Positions 28,685 through 38,200 of a stretch of DNA of 64,000 nt are shown here, piece by piece. The notes below the pieces were generated by a model. It searched no databases. It was not told the origin of the DNA and was given only the letters and a program-made list of their open reading frames with translations. The stretch comes from Sphingobacterium bambusae. Lineage in GTDB: Bacteria > Bacteroidota > Bacteroidia > Sphingobacteriales > Sphingobacteriaceae. Location of the stretch: contig NZ_CP138332.1 of assembly GCF_033955345.1 (NCBI RefSeq), positions 62,001 through 126,000 on the forward strand, in the 5' to 3' direction. Every line of letters begins with the position of its first letter. Positions within the stretch are counted from its first letter, which is position 1. The position numbers were made by a program, and so were the translations under genes.

Positions 28685-29767
28685 TTAAAACAGGCGCAAT
28701 TGCGGATTGCTTAGCTTTTCAAGGTCGGCGTCATAAAAATTGGATAAACTGACCCCCAATAAACGCACCCTTTTCTCTTCGGTATCCGCCTTGGCAAATA
28801 GTTCCAATACCAAGGCCAACATATCATCGCTTGAACTGATGTAGTAAGTCGAGGTTTTGCTACGCGTGATTTGTGTAAAATCGGAGAACTTAATTTTAAT
28901 GGTTACGGTACGCCCCTCTTTAGATTTGCCGGAAAGTCTCTTTTCTAACTTCTCGCACAGCAGCCGAAATTCCGTAATCATTTCCGAGCGCTCTAAAATA
29001 TCCGTCGCAAAAGTATCTTCAATACCGATGGATTTCGATATGCGATTGGGCTTTACCGGGCGATTGTCGTCGCCGCGAACCATATGATAGAAAAACTTTC
29101 CAGACTTACCAAACTTTCGCATCAACTCATGCTCGCTAAGCTGCTTAAGATCAAGACCTATATGAATACCATATCCTTTCATCTTCTGTGCCGTAACTTT
29201 GCCCACCCCGAAGAATTTCTCGATAGGAAGCTGTTCCAAAAAAGAAGTAATCTTTGATGGCCCAATAAAGGTTAAGCCATCCGGCTTATTGAAGTCAGAC
29301 GCAATTTTAGCGATAAATTTATTTGTCGACACGCCCGCAGATGCTGTCAATCCCAACTCTTCCTGAATAGCTAATTTAATTGCCTTCGCGATCTCAATTG
29401 CAGAACCAATACCCTGCTTATCCTGTGTGACGTCCAAATAGGCTTCATCCAGGGACAAAGGCTCAATCAGATCGGTGTATCGGTTAAAAATAGCCCTTAT
29501 TTTTGTAGAGACATCTTTATACACGTCAAACCTAGGCCGCGTGAAGATCAAGTGCGGACAAAGCTGCAAAGCCACGCGCGAAGACATCGCTGATCGAACG
29601 CCAAATTTCCGGGCCTCATAGCTCGCCGTAGCCACCACACCACGCCCATCGGGCGAACCACCAACCGCCAAAGCTTTGCCACGCAGCTCAGGAAAGTCGC
29701 GCTGCTCAACGGAAGCATAAAATGCATCCATATCAACATGTATGATCTTTCGCTTAACATCACTCAT
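28685..29767 (-). CDS. dinB: DNA polymerase IV (Y family)
   Basis: 360 residues from ATG 29767. The longer frame from 29800 is rejected because AGAAGGGTGAAG precedes this ATG as a ribosome binding site and KIIHVDMDAFYASVEQRD then starts at the usual place. Palm motifs VDMDAFYASVE and LSLDEAYLDVT carry the catalytic acidic residues; the thumb with its helix-hairpin-helix (FFGVGKVTAQKM) and the little-finger domain follow. The C-terminus ends NPQLRLF, a plausible beta-clamp peptide. Pol IV copies damaged DNA. The gene overlaps the preceding DUF3267 gene by 8 bases, suggesting coupled translation. Confidence 0.94.
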   Translation of the reverse strand: MSDVKRKIIHVDMDAFYASVEQRDFPELRGKALAVGGSPDGRGVVATASYEARKFGVRSAMSSRVALQLCPHLIFTRPRFDVYKDVSTKIRAIFNRYTDLIEPLSLDEAYLDVTQDKQGIGSAIEIAKAIKLAIQEELGLTASAGVSTNKFIAKIASDFNKPDGLTFIGPSKITSFLEQLPIEKFFGVGKVTAQKMKGYGIHIGLDLKQLSEHELMRKFGKSGKFFYHMVRGDDNRPVKPNRISKSIGIEDTFATDILERSEMITEFRLLCEKLEKRLSGKSKEGRTVTIKIKFSDFTQITRSKTSTYYISSSDDMLALVLELFAKADTEEKRVRLLGVSLSNFYDADLEKLSNPQLRLF

Positions 29768-30362
29768 CTTCACCCTTCTCTTCTTGATGCAGATAAACAT
29801 AATATCCAGCCTCCGACGGATGATCCAAAATCATCGCTTGTCGCGGCTCTTTGCGGATCATATTCACTATCATAAAATCACCAATAGCCGCAGCTGTAAA
29901 GAACACAGCAAAGATCAGAACTGGAACACTGCCTGTGCAGCAGGCCACTATCGCGGGCAAAAAACCCAATACAACAAAGGGCATTAATGCGCCAAAGGTA
30001 TACTGTGGTATAGTCAGCGGCACCCTGCAATGGCAATAGGGTGTTGCATATTTCCATAAGACACCAAACTTGATCGATCGCCAACCACCCTTAGCGAAAA
30101 TAGCCCAACACAAGCCATGGATCAACTCGTGCAGTAGGATACCAACCAACAAAATCCCTATTAAAAGGGCAATGAACAGACCAGGATTTATAGCAATCTT
30201 CAAGCTGTTAAGCAGTTCGTTTGTGCCCAGACCACGCTGCCATAAAAAGTAAAATGGTAGCCAATAAACTAGAAAGACAGGTACATAAATAAAGCAACCT
30301 AGCTTGTTTGCTTTCGCCAAATCAATAGTTCGCATTTCGCGATCGCCCTGCAACTCTTCCAT
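29760..30362 (-). CDS. DUF3267 membrane protein with HExxH motif
   Basis: 200 residues with about four hydrophobic segments (near 22-42, 58-78, 120-165). HELIH at 78-82 at the end of a membrane helix is the family's metal-binding-like motif, as in site-2-type or other intramembrane metalloproteases. No substrate is known. The gene precedes dinB with an 8-base overlap; the pairing with a DNA polymerase may simply be an operon of convenience. The next gene is a divergent porin. Confidence 0.75.
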   Translation of the reverse strand: MEELQGDREMRTIDLAKANKLGCFIYVPVFLVYWLPFYFLWQRGLGTNELLNSLKIAINPGLFIALLIGILLVGILLHELIHGLCWAIFAKGGWRSIKFGVLWKYATPYCHCRVPLTIPQYTFGALMPFVVLGFLPAIVACCTGSVPVLIFAVFFTAAAIGDFMIVNMIRKEPRQAMILDHPSEAGYYVYLHQEEKGEDE

Positions 30363-30463
30363 ACCCTAAAATTAACTAAAAACGATGGACAATCATAGCA
30401 ATAGCGGATAGAAATCAAATCGTATAAATTTTAGCAGGCGATATATCTTTTGATGAATAATAC

Positions 30464-30471
30464 TATCTTTG
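30464..30471 (+). promoter_or_regulatory. -7 box of the porin gene
   Basis: TATCTTTG, an exact TAnnTTTG, 55 bases before the ATG at 30526. Confidence 0.5.
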
Positions 30472-30525
30472 CTGCGCAAAACACTCGTACGAAGTGCCAC
30501 TATCTTTATCCAGCATATACTGAAC

Positions 30526-31749
30526 ATGAAAGGCAAGCTGAAATACTTTCTAGCGGGGCTTGGTGCCCTATGTTTAACCGACGTCGCAGAGGCGCAGGAA
30601 CGTGATGACCGCGCAACGATATTGAATTTCAAAGGCATTCAATATATGAGTAAAGATTCGCTTTTCTATACCAATTTCCGGTTTCGCATGCAGAACCGAG
30701 CAGGATTTAGCAACAAATTAGACCGAGAAGACAATGGCGCTTTTGATGCGCGCATACGTCGTTTGCGGATGCGTATAGACGGTTATATTTACACGCCAAA
30801 GGTGTCCTACTCTATTCAGTTGGCCTTCACCCGATCGGATCAAGATTTTGATGATACCGGCGTAGCGAACATCGTGCGTGACGCCGTTGTTTTCTATAAT
30901 TTCTCGGACGACTTTTACCTATCCTTCGGTCAAAACAAACTTCCGGGAAACAGGCAGCGTGTAAATTCCTCTGGACAATTGCAGTTCGCTGACCGTTCTT
31001 TGGTAAATGGACATTTTACCCTAGATCGAGATTTTGGACTTTCATTTAACCTCAGTAAAAAGCTGGGCGCCATGCCCATTAATGCGAAGGCCGCTATTTC
31101 TACCGGCGAGGGTCGTGTAGCAAGTGGAACGGATGATGGATTAGCGTATACTGGACGTATTGAATTCTTGCCTTTAGGCGACTTCACGAATGATGGCGAC
31201 TACTCTGAGGGCGATATCGAGCGCGAGAAGACGCCAAAACTGTCTATCGGTGGTGGGTATAGCTATAATGACCGCACTATCCGTGAAGGAGGTCAATTGG
31301 GGCGATACGTACAAAATCCCTTTACCTTAAAAACGACTTTTGCAGATGCTATATTTAAATACCAAGGTTTTGCCTACCAAGTCGAATATCTACGTCGAGA
31401 TGTCGATAACCCTTTTAATATTGTCGACGACCGCTTAAATCAGCTCGATGGCCCAGAACAAGAAGAGACCTATGCTTACAAAGGCTGGGGTATAAACCAA
31501 CAGACATCCTACTTGATCAACAAGGGATACGAAGTAGCAGCGCGATACACCTACGTCAATCCACATCAACAAATAAGAGCATTTGAAGAGCAAACCGAAG
31601 TTATTGAACTAGGCCTTACAAAATACATCAAAGCACATCGATTAAAGGTACAAGTAAATGGAAATTACACCTTTATAAATGGTGATCTAAATAATAACTT
31701 CCGAAAAAATTTGTGGGGAGGAATGGTGCAGGTGGAACTGGGCATCTAA
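30526..31749 (+). CDS. Porin of the phosphate-selective (OprP/OprO-like) type
   Basis: 407 residues from ATG 30526, which gives a clean signal peptide (MKGKLKYFLAGLGALCL to about residue 24); the frame is open 57 bases further upstream but that region contains the promoter. The body has the repeated amphipathic strands of a 16-stranded barrel with family-typical stretches such as RRLRMRIDGYIYTPKVSYSI, FSFGQNKLPGNRQR-like YLSFGQNKLPGNRQR and LSIGGGYSYND. The substrate may be phosphate or another anion; this is inferred from the family only. A terminator follows. Confidence 0.82.
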   Translation: MKGKLKYFLAGLGALCLTDVAEAQERDDRATILNFKGIQYMSKDSLFYTNFRFRMQNRAGFSNKLDREDNGAFDARIRRLRMRIDGYIYTPKVSYSIQLAFTRSDQDFDDTGVANIVRDAVVFYNFSDDFYLSFGQNKLPGNRQRVNSSGQLQFADRSLVNGHFTLDRDFGLSFNLSKKLGAMPINAKAAISTGEGRVASGTDDGLAYTGRIEFLPLGDFTNDGDYSEGDIEREKTPKLSIGGGYSYNDRTIREGGQLGRYVQNPFTLKTTFADAIFKYQGFAYQVEYLRRDVDNPFNIVDDRLNQLDGPEQEETYAYKGWGINQQTSYLINKGYEVAARYTYVNPHQQIRAFEEQTEVIELGLTKYIKAHRLKVQVNGNYTFINGDLNNNFRKNLWGGMVQVELGI

Positions 31750-31792
31750 TTCTCGTCCCAGTCTAATTCCTATTAGATCATTGCTAATATAC

Positions 31793-31821
31793 AAAGAGCG
31801 TTTACGCTCTTTTCTTTTTTT
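31793..31821 (+). terminator. Terminator after the porin gene
   Basis: Arms AAAGAGCG and CGCTCTTT with a TTTA loop, followed by a T-rich tract. Confidence 0.8.
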
Positions 31822-31923
31822 ACGGAATGCTGATTGAAAAAAATCACCCCATTTTATGGAGTTTCGCCTTTTCCACATCATTTATATGATAATAGCGTAT
31901 ATTTAACAACTTGAATTTACTGT

Positions 31924-33039
31924 ATGAACTACTACCTTATAGCGGGCGAAACATCGGGCGACTTACACGGCGCAAATCTTATCAAGGCTTTAAAGAGAGA
32001 AGATAACCATGCCAGCTTTCGTATTGTTGGAGGAGATTTGATGAAGGACGCCTCTGGAGAGACTCCACTTATACATTGTGCCGATATGGCTTTCATGGGT
32101 TTCGTTGAGGTCATCAAAAATCTAAGTACAATCAAAAAAAATTTAAGTATCGTCAAAAATGATCTTAAACAACATCGTCCAGACACCCTTATATTGATCG
32201 ATTTTCCCGGATTTAATTTGAAGATAGCGGCTTTTGCAAAGAAGCTAGGTATTAGGGTTTGTTATTATATCTCTCCTAAAATATGGGCTTGGAACCAAGG
32301 GCGTGTGCACAAAATTAAAAAGGTGGTGGATCACATGTTCTGTATACTCCCCTTTGAGGTCGATTTTTACAAAAAATACCAGTATAAAGTAGATTATATT
32401 GGCAACCCACTGCTTGACGCGATTGATGCTTACACATTCAACGCTAATTTCGTGGCAACTAATGCGTTGAATGACCGCCCGATTATTGCGTTACTGCCGG
32501 GCAGTAGAAAAATGGAAATAGACATGTTGATGCCTGAAATGGTTGATCTTTATTACCTTTTTCCTGCTCACCAATTTGTGATTGCGGGTGCACCGAACTT
32601 TGATGAGGATTATTACAAGCAATTTATTGGAGATTTACCAATTAAAGTAGTCTTCAACCAAACCTATGATTTACTGAAAAATGCAGATGCTGCCGTGGTT
32701 ACCAGCGGCACGGCTACACTCGAGACCGGTATTCTGCGCGTTCCGCAAGTGGTTGTCTATCGTGCCAACAAACTGACCGTTTGGATTGCACGCTTAGTTA
32801 TTAAAGTACGTTTTATCTCTTTGGTGAACCTGATTAATGACTTCCTCTCTGTACGCGAGTTGATACAAGACGACTGCAACACGCGCAGTATTGCGGATGA
32901 GCTGGATGAGCTTATCAACAACAAAGCGCACCGAGAAAGTGTCTTAGAAAACTACGATATGCTGAACGAAAAACTAGGCAGCCCGGGCGCCTCGGAGAAA
33001 GCTGCAAAATTAATTGTGCACTATACTGGCAAATCGTAA
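31924..33039 (+). CDS. lpxB: Lipid-A-disaccharide synthase
   Basis: 371 residues, the usual length. Motifs of LpxB: YLIAGETSGDLHGANLI at the N-terminus, DFPGFNLKIA, YYISPKIWAWNQGRVHKIK, YIGNPLLDAI, LLPGSRKMEI and the C-terminal SGTATLETGILRVPQVVVYR. The enzyme joins UDP-2,3-diacylglucosamine and lipid X into the lipid A disaccharide at the inner membrane. The two genes that follow on the same strand encode exported proteins and may be co-transcribed (gaps of 57 and 49 bases). Confidence 0.96.
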   Translation: MNYYLIAGETSGDLHGANLIKALKREDNHASFRIVGGDLMKDASGETPLIHCADMAFMGFVEVIKNLSTIKKNLSIVKNDLKQHRPDTLILIDFPGFNLKIAAFAKKLGIRVCYYISPKIWAWNQGRVHKIKKVVDHMFCILPFEVDFYKKYQYKVDYIGNPLLDAIDAYTFNANFVATNALNDRPIIALLPGSRKMEIDMLMPEMVDLYYLFPAHQFVIAGAPNFDEDYYKQFIGDLPIKVVFNQTYDLLKNADAAVVTSGTATLETGILRVPQVVVYRANKLTVWIARLVIKVRFISLVNLINDFLSVRELIQDDCNTRSIADELDELINNKAHRESVLENYDMLNEKLGSPGASEKAAKLIVHYTGKS

Positions 33040-33096
33040 ATTAAACTTTCAACTGCATCTTCACTCTAAGCTATTAGGACAATAACAGTAAAAGCC

Positions 33097-33735
33097 ATGA
33101 AGTTACAAAAATTACTCCCCTTCCTTTTAGTCATGTTTACATGCACTGCATTTGGTCAGGTTGAAGAACAGCATATCGGTAAACTCGTCTTGAAAAAGAA
33201 AGACAAGAAAACATTCAATAGTCGAGATTCATCCGCCGTGATTTATATTGATACACTGATTATGAAAGACCGGTCCTCCTTGCAATTTTACGGCAAGAAA
33301 GACGTCAAGCTTGTCGTGAATTATGCAGAGATTGGTAACAGAGCCTTTATTAGCGGTATAGGTGCTCAAAATAACGCTTCCAATTTTGACATAACTGTCA
33401 ATTTTCAAAAGCTAGGTTCCCTCTATGTCATCGCTAGTGGCCGCGACGCCAACAACGGTACGCGCACGTTTGACAATGGCGACGGCGGTAAAGTAGATTT
33501 TCATTACAATGGTAAAGGTCTTACCCCTCAATCCGAAGATAAGAAAGCCGCCAACTATCTCCATATCGATGTCTCGGCTGGAGGTCGCAGATTAAACCCT
33601 AACACAGACCTTAGTCAGATTTATTCACAGATTTCCATGTCCTTTGCTGGCCTACGAGGCGTGCCTCAAGGTCAGATCTATTCCGGGTCACCCGGCGTCG
33701 AAGGTAAGATAAAGCTCGAAAAAACCGAGGAATAA
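33097..33735 (+). CDS. Exported protein of unknown function
   Basis: 212 residues with a signal peptide (residues 1-20, ending TCTAFGQ). The mature part is beta-rich, with a repeated alternation of hydrophobic and polar residues, and stretches such as GNRAFISGIGAQNNASNFDITVN and GGRRLNPNTDLSQIY broken by Gly and Asn. This could be a parallel beta-helix or a lectin-like fold, but no family is recognised. It follows lpxB by 57 bases and precedes a BNR-repeat protein. The product is probably periplasmic or outer-membrane-associated. Confidence 0.55.
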   Translation: MKLQKLLPFLLVMFTCTAFGQVEEQHIGKLVLKKKDKKTFNSRDSSAVIYIDTLIMKDRSSLQFYGKKDVKLVVNYAEIGNRAFISGIGAQNNASNFDITVNFQKLGSLYVIASGRDANNGTRTFDNGDGGKVDFHYNGKGLTPQSEDKKAANYLHIDVSAGGRRLNPNTDLSQIYSQISMSFAGLRGVPQGQIYSGSPGVEGKIKLEKTEE

Positions 33736-33784
33736 TAAAAAATATAAAAACGAAAAACATAGAAAAGCAACATCTTCTAGAATT

Positions 33785-34795
33785 ATGAAAAAAATCATCC
33801 TTGGTTTGCTATCGACCTGTTTCGCTGCATGTATTTTGCATGCGCAAGAAATAAAACCATTGACCCAAAAAGAACAGGTAAGCTTTAGGGGAATTGCCGT
33901 GTGGAATGACGATTGCGTATGGGTAAGCGGTTCGAAAGGAACAGTTGGTAAATCTTTGGATGGTGGTAAAAGTTGGTCGTGGATTAGTCCTAAAGGTTAT
34001 GAAAGCTATGATTTTCGCGACATCGAAGTATTTTCCAAGAAGGAGGCCGTGATCCTCGCTGCAGGTAGCCCTGCGGTTATTTTACGCACGACCGACGGCG
34101 GCGATAGTTGGAAGGAGATGTATCAGGATAATCGCCCAGCAATATTCTTTGATGGCATGGACTTTAAGGGCAAGGAGGGATTCGCAGTGGGTGATCCTAT
34201 CGATGGCACCTTTCAGCTGCTACAATCAAAAGATAAGGGTAAAACGTGGAAAGATGTATCTAACTTTATGTTTTTAATCGCCGACTCTGCAGAAGCTGCC
34301 TTCGCAGCCAGCGGAACCTCTATACAGTATCTCAATAATAACGTGTGGCTCGGTACAGGCGGGGCTACGGCAAATATATTTAAACGAAATGAAAAGGCGC
34401 TAACCATGGATAAATATCCCTGCCCTATCTTACAAGGTTCGCCTAGTCAGGGGATTTTTTCTATAGACTTTTGGAGCGATAAAGAGGGTATTGTTGTTGG
34501 CGGTGACTACCTGCAGGACAGCATTTCAACGAACACCATCATGTTGACATCGGACGGCGGGCAAAATTGGGTTAGTTCATCCTCTCAAACAAGCGGATTT
34601 AAATCGGCCGTTAAATTTATCAGCCGTACGGTTTTACTAGCAACCGGAACTTCTGGGACGGATATTTCGGAAGACGGCGGCTTACAGTGGCGCAACATTT
34701 CTAAGGAAAGCTTTAACAGCATTGCTGTAGGCAAAAGTCGTCGCGTAATTTATCTGACAGGTAGCCATGGCAACGTGGCTAAACTTTCTTTATAG
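33785..34795 (+). CDS. Exported BNR/YCF48-like beta-propeller protein
   Basis: 336 residues with a signal peptide (residues 1-20). The body contains repeated Asp-box or BNR-type segments, S-x-D-G-G-x-x-W: SLDGGKSWSW near 60, TTDGGDSWKEM near 108, KDKGKTWKDV near 150, TSDGGQNWVSS near 260 and SEDGGLQWRN near 300. This is the pattern of a YCF48/photosystem-II-stability-factor-like propeller, often annotated as an oxidoreductase without evidence. No active-site set is visible, so a binding or assembly role is as likely as an enzymatic one. It is the last gene before a bidirectional terminator. Confidence 0.72.
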   Translation: MKKIILGLLSTCFAACILHAQEIKPLTQKEQVSFRGIAVWNDDCVWVSGSKGTVGKSLDGGKSWSWISPKGYESYDFRDIEVFSKKEAVILAAGSPAVILRTTDGGDSWKEMYQDNRPAIFFDGMDFKGKEGFAVGDPIDGTFQLLQSKDKGKTWKDVSNFMFLIADSAEAAFAASGTSIQYLNNNVWLGTGGATANIFKRNEKALTMDKYPCPILQGSPSQGIFSIDFWSDKEGIVVGGDYLQDSISTNTIMLTSDGGQNWVSSSSQTSGFKSAVKFISRTVLLATGTSGTDISEDGGLQWRNISKESFNSIAVGKSRRVIYLTGSHGNVAKLSL

Positions 34796-34810
34796 CATCT
34801 CAGTAAACAA

Positions 34811-34847
34811 TAAAAAAGGTTAGTCGCTTGACTAACCTTTTTTATAG
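34811..34847. terminator. Bidirectional terminator between BNR protein gene and trxA
   Basis: Arms AAAAAAGGTTAGTC and GACTAACCTTTTTT around a short loop, serving the two convergent genes. Confidence 0.88.
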
Positions 34848-34848
34848 A

Positions 34849-35166
34849 CTAAAGTTGTTTCGTCAATTTCTCGACTAAAACAGATTTCGGCACAGCACCA
34901 ATTTGCTTGTCTACAATCTCTCCGTTTTTGAAGAACAACAAAGCTGGGATATTACGAATACCATATTTCACAGAGATTTCCGGATTATGATCTACATTTA
35001 CTTTACCAATCACCGCTTGTCCATCATATTCTGAAGCGATTTCATCAACTACGGGACCAACCATGCGGCAAGGACCACACCACTCTGCCCAAAAGTCGAT
35101 TAAAACCGGTTTATCAGATTTAAGAACTAATTCTTCAAAATTGCTATCTGTTATTTCTAATGCCAT
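34849..35166 (-). CDS. trxA: Thioredoxin
   Basis: 105 residues, the standard length, with the active site WCGPC (Cys30, Cys33) and the cis-proline region IRNIPALLFFKNGE. Cytoplasmic protein-disulfide reductant. It lies downstream of dnaE with a 98-base gap containing its own -7 box. Confidence 0.96.
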   Translation of the reverse strand: MALEITDSNFEELVLKSDKPVLIDFWAEWCGPCRMVGPVVDEIASEYDGQAVIGKVNVDHNPEISVKYGIRNIPALLFFKNGEIVDKQIGAVPKSVLVEKLTKQL

Positions 35167-35211
35167 AATATTTATTTGTTTATCTAATTAAACTCCTCAT
35201 ACAAATATAGC

Positions 35212-35219
35212 GTTTTTGC
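35212..35219 (-). promoter_or_regulatory. -7 box of trxA
   Basis: Minus strand TATATTTG, 45 bases before the ATG. Confidence 0.45.
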
Positions 35220-35264
35220 CAAAAGATAAAGGTCATCCGGCCTTCATAAAATTTCTATAGGCTA

Positions 35265-38200
35265 TCAATTTAATTTATAATTTACGCCTTCCAATTTCTC
35301 GATTCCATCTAAAAATTCATTCGTCAAGTTGATCTTGATCGATTTCGCTGGCATCTCTATAGCTAGCTCATCTTGCACATCTAGAATTTTAAACTTCAGC
35401 TGGCAAGTAGATTCTGCACCTTCTGTCTTCGTCGATTCCACCAAACCTTGGACAAGCTGTACCAGTTTCTCATCTAGCAGATGCAGAGGCAATTGTATGG
35501 TAAATGATTTAGCCATTTTCTCGCGAATATCCGATAACAATTGAATATGCTTGAGCTCAAAGCCCCAGTTACCAATCTGTTTAAAGCGCTCTTGTACCAA
35601 ACCTCTAATTTGCACGAAAAAACCTTCTTGCAGGTAACCTTTGAACTTCACATAATCTTCACCGAAAACCATGATTTCGTAGGAATCACTGTAATCTTCA
35701 ATAATAAAGGATCCAAACGGCTTCCCAGATTTTGCCACACGGTGATTGGCAACCGCGATGATTCCACCGAGTATCACTTCCTTATTTTTAATGCGATTAA
35801 AGTCGATCAACACCTCATCCTCTACTTCACTAGCCTTAACCTTATTTATTAATTGCAAATCACTTACCTTGTTTGAACAAAAATGTTTTATTTCAAACTT
35901 GTAGTTATCGAGTGGATGGCTCGTTAAATAAATACCAATAACATCCTTCTCGTATTTCAGCTTTTCAATAAGCCCCCAGGCCGCACAAGGTGCCAAAACA
36001 GGCTCGGGCAGTTCCGTAGCCGCTGAACCACCAAACAAGCTGGCTTGCGCCGAACTTTCATTATCCTTGACGCGGTTACCATATTTGATTGCTTTCTCCA
36101 ATCCGGTCGAGTTATCACCCTCCGAACTAAAGTACTGCGCCCGGTGCGTATTGGTAAAGCTATCAAAACCACCAGCATAAGCAAGGCTTTCAAAGGCCTT
36201 CTTATTGGCAGCACGAAGATCGATACGTTTGGCAAGATCGAACACCGACTTATACTTACCACCCTTTTCACGAGTTTGCACCACGGTGTCTACCGCGCCG
36301 GCGCCAACACCTTTCACCGCACCCATACCAAAACGAATAGCCCCCTTTTCATTCACCGTAAATTTGTAATACGACTCATTGACATCTGGTCCTAAAACCG
36401 CCAAGCCCATACGTCGACATTCTTCCATAAAGAACGTCACCTGTTTGATATCATTCATATTATTGGAAAGCACGGCCGCCATATATTCTGCCGGATAATG
36501 CGCTTTTAAATAAGCTGTTTGGTAAGCTATCCAAGCGTAGCATGTTGAGTGAGACTTATTAAAAGCGTAGGATGCAAAAGCTTCCCAGTCGGTCCATATT
36601 TTCTCCAATACCTTTGGAGCATGCCCTTTCTCCGCTGCTTGGTTGACAAATTTAGGCTTCATCTTATCCAATACAGCCTTTTGCTTCTTACCCATGGCTT
36701 TCCGCAAAACGTCGGCATCACCTTTCGAGAAGCCCGCCAATTTCTGCGAGAGCAACATCACCTGCTCTTGGTATACCGTAATGCCATAGGTTTCCTGCAA
36801 ATATTCTTCGCAGGCATCCAAATCGTAGGTTATCGGTTCTATCCCATGTTTACGTTTAACGAACGACGGGATATACTCCATCGGTCCTGGCCGATAAAGG
36901 GCATTCATCGCAATTAAATCAGCAAAAACAGTAGGCTTCAGCTCCTTCATGTACTTCTGCATGCCGGGCGACTCATATTGGAAGACGCCAATCGTTTCGC
37001 CGCGTTGGAAGAGTTCGTATGTCAAGACATCATCAATGGGAAACTTGTCGGGATCCAACTCCACCCCATGGCGCAATTTGACATTCGTTACGGTGTCTTT
37101 AATCAGTGTGAGCGTTTTAAGCCCAAGAAAGTCCATCTTCAGTAGACCGGCACTCTCCACCACGGAGTTATCAAATTGTGTAACAAATAAATCGGAGTCT
37201 TTTGCCAGCGAAACCGGAACGAAATTCGTGATGTCATCCGGCGTAATGATCACCCCACAGGCATGCACCCCTGTATTACGCATAGAACCTTCGAGCACAC
37301 GTGCCTGCTTGATGGTTTCCGCTTCCAAACCGGCACCATCAGCCAGATTCTTTAACCTATTTACCGCCTCAATCTCCTCTGAACGAAGAACTTCCTTCAG
37401 TCCTTTGTCGTCCATCGCAAAAATCTTGCTGAGCTTCAAATTTGGGATAAGCTTAGCGATCTCATTGGCATCCTGCAGAGGCAAATCCAACACACGCGCC
37501 GTATCCTTGATGGAAGACTTTGCAGCCATCGTACCGTAAGTAATGATCTGTGCTACCTGCGAAGCACCATATTTGTCGATTACATATTGCATAACCCTAC
37601 CGCGACCCTCATCGTCGAAATCGACGTCGATATCGGGCATGGACACCCGGTCAGGATTTAGGAAACGTTCGAATAGAAGATCGTACTGTATAGGGTCTAA
37701 ATTGGTAATTCCTAAGCAATAGGCTACTGCAGAACCTGCCGCCGAACCACGCCCAGGACCAACAGAAACCCCCATGTTTCGTGCTTCGGCAATGAAATCC
37801 TGCACGATTAGGAAATAACCCGGATATCCTGTTCTTTCGATCGTAGCCAGCTCAAAATCTAGACGCTCCGTGACAACTTCGTCAATTTCTGCATAGCGAC
37901 TTTCGGCACCTTTATAGGTCAGGTGACGTAAATAGGCATTCTCGCCACGCTTCCCGCCATCAACCTCGTCTTCCGCATGTTGAAATTGCTCGGGAATATC
38001 AAACTTCGGAAGTAAAACATCTCGATTAAGCGAATAGACCTCAATTTTATCTAAAAGGTCCTGAATATTGATAATGGCCTCCGGCAAATCTGAAAAGGCC
38101 TTCTTCATCTCATCGGCCGATTTGAAATAGTATTCTTGATTGGGGAGGCCAAAACGGAAACCACGACCTCGACCTTTTGGTGTGGATAGCTTTTCGCCAT

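Noticed and set aside
29768..29800. Longer N-terminus of DNA polymerase IV
   Set aside because: It lies inside the end of the DUF3267 gene and lacks family similarity; the ATG at 29767 has a ribosome binding site and fits the family.
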